From Flavobacterium sp. Sd200 (lineage in GTDB: Bacteria; Bacteroidota; Bacteroidia; Flavobacteriales; Flavobacteriaceae), in NCBI RefSeq assembly GCF_009826935.1, contig NZ_WUMN01000003.1, positions 62,001 through 126,000 on the forward strand: 64,000 nt of DNA, given 5' to 3'. Below the pieces are notes generated by a model. It did no database searches and was not told where the DNA came from. It saw only the letters and a program-made list of their open reading frames with translations. Positions 26,178 to 34,700 of this stretch are shown one piece after another; the stretch's first letter is position 1, and each line of letters starts with the position of its first letter. The position numbers and the translations under genes were made by a program.

Positions 26178-27521
26178 TCAACGTATTTTTTTCCATTCGT
26201 ATGCTCCGTTCTGACTAACGATGATGCTTTCCGGATTTCCGTTGACAAGTTTAAATTCACATTTAATGTCCAATAAATTTGACAACTGAAATTGGGTTTG
26301 GGATTGAAAAATTAATGGAAATTTACCTTGCCCAGAAATATCAGCCACCAACCCGGATTTTTCTTTTATAATTGTCATAGTCCTTTTAGCATCTGAGACC
26401 AACTGATATTTACCTGTATATTTTTGTAAAATTTCATCGGTTAACGTCACTTTGTTTTGTAGCGATTTACCAATCATTATTTCAGATACCCTGATAGCCA
26501 GTTTATCTCTTTCGGCATTTTCAGAATTGAACAATAAAACAATATACAGTTGTTTTTCAGGGAAATATCCTTCATAAGATATAAAACCATTTTTGTTCCC
26601 GCCATGGTCGATCTTTTTTATGCCGTTAACATCAGCAACATTCCAGCCAAGACCGTAGTTTGTAATTGTTCCATCATTAAGTTTGTATGGTGTAAAGGCC
26701 TTGTCTAACAATTCTTTGTTCAGTATACTGTAAGACAATAATCCATTGTTCCATTTTTCTAAATCAGAAGTGTTTGAGAGCAATCCACCTGCCGAATAAC
26801 CCACGGTTGCGCTCCAAAATTCTGCTTTTTTGTAAATGCTGCCATCTTTAAAGTATCCCGAAACACGGTTTGGAATTATAGCTTCATTGCTGTCATAAAA
26901 GGTGTGATCCATTTTTAACGGTATAAAAATGTTGTCTTTTAAATAGTCGGCATATTTTCTGCCACTTACTTTTTCGATAATGTATCCTAAAAGTATGTAG
27001 TCGGAATTACAGTATTTGTAAGCCGTTCCGGGTACAAATTCCAAAGGGATTTTTTTAAAGATATCAATCAGTTCTAAAGGAGTATAGTCCATCCTTTCTC
27101 CAAATTTCTGACCTGTATCTACCTGTAAATAGTCTTTAAGACCAGAAGTGTGCGATAAAAGATGCTGTATTTCAATACCTTTTCCTTCAAAACCATCGAT
27201 GTATTTATCTAAATTATCATCTAACCTGATTTTTCCTTTTTCAACCAATTGTAATATGGCGATAGCTGTAAACTGCTTAGTTATTGAAGCAATGCTAAAA
27301 ACAGATGTTGTTTTGAGGGGAACATCTAACTCTAAATTTGCGCTGCCGAAAGCTTTGTTGTAAACAGTATTACCGTTTTGCGATATGAGTACAGAGCAGC
27401 CGGGTGTTTTCTCTGAAAAATCTTTTTCAAAAAGCGCATCAAGCTCTTTTTCAATTTGAGAATTTTGACTGTAGAGGTGTATGCTTATTAAAAATGTAAA
27501 AAGTAGCCCCAGTGTTTTCAT
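26178..27521 (-). CDS. Secreted serine hydrolase, beta-lactamase/DD-peptidase fold
   Basis: The ATG at 27521 is preferred (447 residues) because it starts directly at the signal peptide MKTLGLLFTFLISIHLYSQ. A further ATG lies 6 codons upstream. The class C beta-lactamase-like domain has SIASITKQFTA (Ser-x-x-Lys, about residues 75-80 of the mature region), YKYCNSDY (Tyr-x-Asn) and HGGNKNG in the place of KTG. A C-terminal ~100-residue beta domain (LTDEILQKYTGKYQLVSDAKRTMTI) is common in Bacteroidota members. Esterase or D-aminopeptidase activity is as likely as a beta-lactamase. It is convergent with the S41 gene, with only 20 bp between stops. Confidence 0.88.
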   Translation of the reverse strand: MKTLGLLFTFLISIHLYSQNSQIEKELDALFEKDFSEKTPGCSVLISQNGNTVYNKAFGSANLELDVPLKTTSVFSIASITKQFTAIAILQLVEKGKIRLDDNLDKYIDGFEGKGIEIQHLLSHTSGLKDYLQVDTGQKFGERMDYTPLELIDIFKKIPLEFVPGTAYKYCNSDYILLGYIIEKVSGRKYADYLKDNIFIPLKMDHTFYDSNEAIIPNRVSGYFKDGSIYKKAEFWSATVGYSAGGLLSNTSDLEKWNNGLLSYSILNKELLDKAFTPYKLNDGTITNYGLGWNVADVNGIKKIDHGGNKNGFISYEGYFPEKQLYIVLLFNSENAERDKLAIRVSEIMIGKSLQNKVTLTDEILQKYTGKYQLVSDAKRTMTIIKEKSGLVADISGQGKFPLIFQSQTQFQLSNLLDIKCEFKLVNGNPESIIVSQNGAYEWKKIR

Positions 27522-27623
27522 TTTTATAATATTTTGCATGTTGTGGTAAACAAATTAACAAAATATATTGATAAGTACAGGGGGTGTAAAACGTTAATAA
27601 TTAACGTAACAGTACCCGTGCAA

Positions 27624-28526
27624 CTAATAATAGATACTGCAATTGGGCAGCACCTCTTTTATGCGTTGTTTTTCTTTGGCAGATATAGGGTTGCCATTTA
27701 GTATAAGTGTTTTTAAATTGGTAAGATTGCCAATGTTTTGCGGAAACTGTTTAATGTTGTTGTTAGACAACGACAGCGATTCCAGGTTTTTTAGCGTAGT
27801 AATGCCTTCTGGAAGTAAGCTCAGTTCGTTATTATTAACAATAAGGTTTTTTAAACGGGTAAGCTGCTGTATCGATTCCGGAAAACTGCGCAGGTAATTA
27901 AACTCCAGGTTCAGTTCTTCAAGACCGGAAAGCTTTGCCCAGTCGGCATCAAACTCATAAAATTGGTTGTGCCCCAGTTGTAACAGCTTTAGCTTGTTTA
28001 GCTGCGTTATTTGCTGTGGCAGGTAGCTAAGCTGGTTGTTTTCTAACTGTAAAGCCTCAAGGCTTTTGCAGTTGCCAATAGTAACCGGCAATGCCGTAAG
28101 GTTATTGGATGACAGGTGCAAAAACTTTAGTTGCTTTAGTTTTTGTAGAGAAGATGGGAGAGAGGTCAGTGCATTATCAGATACGTCGAGCCTTACCAGT
28201 TTTTTCAGTTGCCCTATATTATCAGGCAAAAATTTAAGCGAGTTGAGTTTAAGGTTCAGTACCTCAAGTTTTTTTAACGATAGTATTGGAGCTTCTACCT
28301 GCTCAAGGTTGTTGCCCATAAGGTTTAAAAAAGTCAGTTGCTGCAGTGCTTCGATACCCTCGGGGGCATGAAAAAGGCCTTTGTCCCTAAAGTTTAGCTG
28401 GTGTGCGTTGTTCTTATCGGCCATTGCCTGATGCACGCTTTGGTAAACCCTGTCTTTAATAGGGCTTGGGTTTTGCGCGTGGCACACAAAGCTGAACAAT
28501 AGCGTACTGAATAGAAACTTGTACAT
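27624..28526 (-). CDS. Exported leucine-rich repeat protein
   Basis: This 300-residue protein has a signal peptide (MYKFLFSTLLFSFVCHAQ). Residues about 60-290 are ten tandem 22-23-residue LRRs of the bacterial/plant-intermediate type (LKKLEVLNLKLNSLKFLPDNIGQ; LKQLKFLHLSSNNLTALPVTIGN; LTRLKNLIVNNNELSLLPEGI), ended by a short cap. There is no enzymatic domain or sorting domain, so a periplasmic or surface binding role is likely. It follows a small membrane peptide gene and the giant phosphatase gene on the same strand. Confidence 0.88.
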   Translation of the reverse strand: MYKFLFSTLLFSFVCHAQNPSPIKDRVYQSVHQAMADKNNAHQLNFRDKGLFHAPEGIEALQQLTFLNLMGNNLEQVEAPILSLKKLEVLNLKLNSLKFLPDNIGQLKKLVRLDVSDNALTSLPSSLQKLKQLKFLHLSSNNLTALPVTIGNCKSLEALQLENNQLSYLPQQITQLNKLKLLQLGHNQFYEFDADWAKLSGLEELNLEFNYLRSFPESIQQLTRLKNLIVNNNELSLLPEGITTLKNLESLSLSNNNIKQFPQNIGNLTNLKTLILNGNPISAKEKQRIKEVLPNCSIYY

Positions 28527-28542
28527 GATAACAATCGTTGAA

Positions 28543-28722
28543 TTATTGCTGCGCTGTGGCAGTATTTTTTGTAATGCTTTTTTTGCCGGGTTTGTGTTTT
28601 AAACCGGTATAAAGATTTTGTTCTTTAGAGTCCTTTTTTAACAAGGGCACATTGGCAGTAAGTGCCATGACCACGCTCCAGGCTATAAAGAATAAAAGTA
28701 AGGATGCTATGCTTTTTTTCAT
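28543..28722 (-). CDS. Small single-membrane-segment protein
   Basis: The ATG at 28722 yields 59 residues. A longer frame from 28764 would start inside the terminator hairpin and is rejected. Residues 5-24 (IASLLLFFIAWSVVMALTAN) form one membrane helix or signal peptide. The remainder is short, Lys-rich and polar, with no motif. It lies between the terminator of the giant phosphatase gene and the LRR gene (16 bp gap), probably in one unit with the LRR gene. Function is unknown. Confidence 0.6.
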   Translation of the reverse strand: MKKSIASLLLFFIAWSVVMALTANVPLLKKDSKEQNLYTGLKHKPGKKSITKNTATAQQ

Positions 28723-28742
28723 GATGTTGTGTGTTAAGAAAA

Positions 28743-28777
28743 TAAAAAAAGTGGGGCGGCACATGCCGCCCCACTTA
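28743..28777 (-). terminator. Terminator after the giant phosphatase gene
   Basis: On the minus strand, a 12-bp perfect G/C-rich stem (28775-28764 with 28761-28750, loop of 2) is followed by TTTTTTTATTTT. It separates the 2707-residue gene from the small membrane peptide gene. Confidence 0.9.
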
Positions 28778-28786
28778 AGAGATTAA

Positions 28787-31700
28787 TTATTTAACCTTTA
28801 AAAGTTTGTAGGTTCCGGTAGTATTACCAACGTTTAGTTTGATAATAAATACCTGCTCGCCTGCATAGTTAGAAAGATCAAGCTCAATTTTCTGGCTACC
28901 ACTAATGGTTTTAATGTTTTGCTTGTCAGTCACTTTACGGCCTGTAAGGTCATAAACTTCAACTGAAACATTCTCACCAATAGACCTTTGGTTAAGCTCT
29001 ATAGTAACTTTACCGCTTGTAGGGTTAGGATAAAGTGCCACTGTACCTTTTATAGGGTTGTTATGGCCCATTTCTTCATCTACAAGTATGTACTCTGTTT
29101 TAACTTCTTCGTCTGTACCTGCAACGTTTTGTGTTACAAGCGTTACATCATAAGTACCCGCAGTGTTGTAAGTAACTGTTGGATTCTGTTCTGTAGAAGT
29201 AGCAGGAGTACCGCCTTCAAACGTCCACGACCAAGAGGTTGGGTTGTTTGTAGACATATCGGTAAATGTTACCGTTTGGCCTTCTGTAACCGTAACCTGG
29301 TTGGCAACGAAATCTGTTATCGGAGCCTGAGCGCCAAGATACTGGCTTAGTGAGAATACCACCGTAGCCGAGGCATTAAACCTCACCTGACCGAAAGTAG
29401 CATCCATTTGCTCTGTGTTTGCGCCACTTGGGTGCTGTACAGAGAAGAATCCGTATTTGTAGTCTGGTGTAAAGGTTAAACCTGTTGGCTCAGAACCGTT
29501 TGGCATAGAACCAAAGATCTTAATGTTAGGAATATCCTGTTTGTGATCCGGAGCAATAACCCAAATGTAGTTACGGCCACCATCCTGGCATACCCATAGG
29601 TTACCCCTGTCGTCAAACACAAGGTTGTCGTTACCGTCGCCCCAAGGCTCGTTAACTACACCACCTGCAGTTTCTATAGGGTAATCCCTTCCACCTGCAA
29701 ATACTTCAAAGTCAGATATTGTTTCACCATTATCTTTAAAGCGGTAGATACGGTTTTTACCTTTAGAAGTAAAGTAAACCATGCCGTTATACGGATTGAT
29801 CTCACAGTCTTCAACACCATTAAAGTTAGTACCTCCAAGGGCAGCAGCATTAATGTTAAGGTTGTTCCTGTCGGGCTGAGTGGCATTAGGTACTTCTACC
29901 CATGTAGCTGTAGATGAACTTGGCTCGTCAGACGATAGTGCAAGGTCAAGCTTAAGTACATAAACCCTACCAGAGTAAAGGTTGCCCGGTGTTGTTGGTA
30001 CAAATTTGTACACACAGTGCGTACCACCGTCTTCACCATAATAAGCAGCAGTACCATCTGCTTTAACCACTACGTTTTCGTGGTTCATACGGCCCATAGC
30101 CCACAGTTTTTCCTGTATGCCGTTGCCATATTGTTTTACTAAACCTGTTGCCGGGTCTATTTCTACTAACCAGCCCACATCCTGGTAACCGTCTCCGTTT
30201 ACGTCTCCGGCATCTGTAGCTTCTTCAGCAGTTACTACAGTACCCCAAGGTGTAGTACCACCACTACAGTTTCTGTTAGTAGTTACAAGGTTGCTATTGT
30301 AGAAGTCTACAGCCATAGAGCGGTCTATAGACCACAAGGCGTTTTCTGTGTCTAAATGCAGGTTTATCATTGATACACCTCCAGGGTTGTTTTCGTGGTT
30401 AACCGAAAGGTGACCTGTTGTGCTGCTGCCATCAATTGGCACATAAGCAGTATAGTCGTGGTTACCCGGAACGTTTCCTCCACCCTCAGTGTAAGTAGTA
30501 CCTTCTTTATGGATCAGCTGGAAGCGGTGCTCGCCAGGAATAATCATATTAGGGGTCATACCTGTTGGGTTGATTGACACAAAGCATGAAATATGCTCTT
30601 CATCGCAAGTAAGAGAAAGATCTTCCGCATCTTTTACATACATATCAAACTTAATGTCTGAGCTGCTTGCAGAACGGTTGTGAACTTCTACCGCTATACG
30701 GTTAACACCATCGTTAAATATAGATTTAGGAAGTTGTTGTGTAAAGTACCTGTTCTCATCGGCACCGTCAATAGTTTCTGCCGAGAATGTACGGTAAGTA
30801 ATAACACCCTCCGGCATGTTTTGCCTGAATGCTTCCACACCGTTTACATAGATAACGGCACCGTCATCACGTTTAACACCAAACTCTACCATATCGGCAA
30901 CATCAGCAAGGTTGATGTTGATGTCTCTGTAGAAATAGCTGGTAACATATTTATCTGCCGAGTTAGGCCCGTAAGAAATGTTAGTGTTTACCGGGTCGCC
31001 ATAACCAAACGGAGCATTCCCGCTGGCCCAGCCTTCTTGGTAGGTTGTAACACCCCATTCTACATCGTCAAGGCTTGTGCCGTTGTCAAGGTAATGCCAC
31101 TGGCTGTCTTTAGGCAGCGGGTAGTTTGCTGCATCAAGGGCAGGAGGCAGGGCTACTACGCTCATGTCAAAGCTAAGGTCTGAACTGTTGGCTGTTGCCT
31201 GGTGAAGCTCTACTGCAATAACGTTCTCACCATCTACAAGTAGGTTAGATACGGTGTTGTTAAAGTAAGTAGTCTCATCGGCACCGCCAATGGTAGAACT
31301 TGCAAAAGTGTTGTAAGTAATATCTCCTTCCGGCATGTTGCTGCGGAAAGCTTCTGTACCGTTTACATACACTACCACACCATCGTCTTTAAGTGTGCTG
31401 AATACAAGCGACCCGAATTGAGAAGCGTCTTCAACATTAAAGATATGCCTGAAGTAGTAAGTAGGATATTTGTTTTGGCTGTCAGGGCCAAAGCTTAGCG
31501 TTGTGCTCTCGTTGCCATCGCCATAACCAAGGATACCGTTACCAAAATGCCATGAAGCATCGTCATAGTCAGTACTTGTCCATGCTGTACCAAGATCTAC
31601 ACCTGTGTCGTTATACTTCCAAAGGCTTTGCTGGGTTACAGGGAAAGAACCTACAGGATATTCTGTATCGCTTATCCATGCAAGATACACAGGCTCATCG

Positions 31701-34700
31701 CTGAAAGTTATAGATGAGAACGTAACAATGTTGTTTTCTTTAGTACCTTGTGCAATTACTGTATACTCTCCGGCAGGGTTGCCTGTTAAAAGCATATAGT
31801 TGTTTGCAAGTACGTTAACGTCATTAAGGTTTTCAAATACCTGTCTAAGGTCTACCTTAAGACTGCCGCTTTCAATAAATAACGATTCTACCTTCCAACG
31901 GCTGTTAAGGTATTTTCTTCCTGTTTCTGTGCCGGGTAGGTCAAGTATTTCAGTACCTGCTTCTGTACCTATAACTACGTTGTTGTCCATTGTAGCTACG
32001 GCATCGGCAAGATAAAGACCGTTCCTGTTATCGTTCCTTAAGCTCCAGTTACCCGAAACTTTATTACGGTAAGCTGCCTCCATATCCCTTACAGGATCTG
32101 TAGCAGGAATAATGCTTGCGTTGGTGTAAGGAACCTCTACGTTTACAGATCCGCTGTTTACAAGGAAACCGCTGTTGTCCTGGTTAAAAGTATAGTTGTA
32201 AGAAAGGTTAGCCGTTTCTGCTGGCATTGTTAAGTGCATATCGCGCTTAATTTCTTCCTGGGTTTTAGCCACCGTCCAGATACGGAACTCGTCTATATCA
32301 CTGTTAGTAGGTGCGTTGTTTGCAACATTTTTACCAAAGGCAAGGTTGTTAGAACAAGGAGCAAATGTGCCTACCGTTGTGCTGCTTGCAAGCTCGCCGT
32401 TTACATAAAATTTAAATTCACCGTTTGGTACAAAAGTTACCGCAACGTGGTTCCATTCGTTAACCCTCCATACGTGAGTTGAGTTAAGTGAATTCCAGCC
32501 TCCCTGAGCACCCCTACCGGTAATGGTTTGCAGTGTCTGGTTGCTAAGGAACTCCATTTCCCAGCCGTGGTTACCTGCTGTTAAGCTTGTAAAGCCTACA
32601 AGTTTAGTATTACCACCTGCAGGCTGTGTTAAACGGCCCCACATTTCTATGGTAAACTCACCAGAAAGGGCTTGGTTAACACCTTCCCTTGGTACATATA
32701 CCTCGTGTCCACCTGCAAGATGAAGCGCACCACCCTGCTCTGCAATAACAGCATCTACATCTGTAGTAAAGGCAAGGTAGTAGTTGCCCATGTTTAGAGC
32801 AATGTTGTCAAAGTTTACAAGTAAACCTTCGGCAGTACCTGTAGCAACAGTTTCATAAACACTGTTAGGGTCGCCTTTTATAAGTCTGTACTCACGCACT
32901 GTTGCGTTGGTTTGCGCAGGGTTAGCAAATACCTCTTCAAGGTTTACCTGTAGGTTTGCTGTTGCAATTCCCTGAGCATTTAAATGCCATCCTCCGGTTA
33001 CATAAGATGTATCTTCTTCGTTTCCAAGGGCAGCAATTGTATTGTTGTCGTTACGGCTGATTACTACGTTCTCAGTAAAACTTGTAATATCTGTAGTAAG
33101 ATATAAACCGTTTGCTGTTTCGTTAGTAAAACTCCAGTTACCAGTCATATCATCCGGGAACGATGTGTTAACATCGGCCACAGGGCTTGTAGCATCTATG
33201 ATCTGGGCATTTGTGTAAGCAATTGGATTGGTATTAATACCGTTGTTCTCTAATGTACCGTTGTCTTCCTGGTCAAACGTAAAGTTGTACACAAGGTTGT
33301 TATCGGTAGCATCTAAGTTAGCATGTAACTGTGCAAGTATCTCTTCCTGGGTTTTTGCTTTGTTCCACACACGGAACTCATCCATGATAGATGATGTCTG
33401 GCTGTTGTAGTTTAAGCTTCTTCCAAGTGCAAAGTTCCAGTTGTCGTTAGGTACAAAAGCTGCATAAGGGGCAGAGTTTTTAAGCTCGCCGTTTACATAA
33501 AGCTTGATTGTTTCGCCCGGAACTGCTGTTACTGCAACGTGGTTCCACTCGCCAATTACAAGAGACTGGCCTGAGTTGATACTGTTCCAGCCACTACCTG
33601 TACCGTTACCAAATGTTGCTGATACCGAATTGTTATCAGGTATTTCGATAGTAAAGCCTGTAGTGTTATTGTTTACCCTTCCGTGGCTTGATACAAGTGG
33701 TGTGTTGTTACCAGGGTCAGACGTTAGGTTAACCCAGAACTCTACCGTAAAGTTACCGCTCAATACAGGGTTAATATCAGCACGTGGTATTTGTACCTGA
33801 TGGTTGCCTGTTAACGATAATGCGCCACCACGACCTGCTGTAAACTGGCCTTCGGCCCAGGCTACAAAGTAACTACCCTGTGCAAGGTTAGCATTGTAGA
33901 AAGTAGCATTCTGTCCGTCAAAGCTGCCTTCGGCAACCTCAGTAAATTCAGTTTCGCTTTCCTGTTTAAGCAGGTAGTAATGACCAGCACCCGGAGCTAC
34001 AGTGCTAAAGTTTGGCACTGCCTCGTTAAGGTTAATCCTTACGGTTGCAAAAGGGCTGTTTACAGGGTCTATATGCCATCCGCCTGTAGCATATGTCATG
34101 CCGTCATGACCCGGAACTGCTGCAGTTGTATCTTCATTGTTTTTACCAATAATGATGTTGCTGCTGTAGTTTGTAATAGCATCCGGCAATGTTAAACCTG
34201 CGTTGTTAATGTTGTTGTTACGGCTCCATTTGCCGGTAACCACATCGCGATACTCCTCTGCAATAATACTAACCGGAGAAGTTGCAGGGGCAAGAAGTGC
34301 ACCTGTAATAGCTATGTCTGTATTGGCAGATCCAAGGTCGTCTACTACAGTAACTGCTTCTTCATCGCTGTTAAATGTAAAGTAGTGGGCAAGGTTTTCT
34401 TCTGCGCCTGTAAGCGAGTAGTGCATACGGGCAGCAATTTCTTCCTGTGTAAGTGCAGTTGTCCAGATGCGGAACTCATCAAGATCAGCATCGATACCAC
34501 CAGAGTACTGAGGGCTCTTACCAAAACCAAGACCCCAGTTGTTAGGAATGTACTGGCCAAAGTTGCCCTGAGCAATAAGCACACCGTTTACATAATATTT
34601 CATTTGGCCATTGCGTGTAGCTGTAAGCGCCACGTGGTTCCATTCGCCTATTGTCCATGCAGCACCCTGCTCAGATATAGTAGTCCATCCGCTTCCGTTG

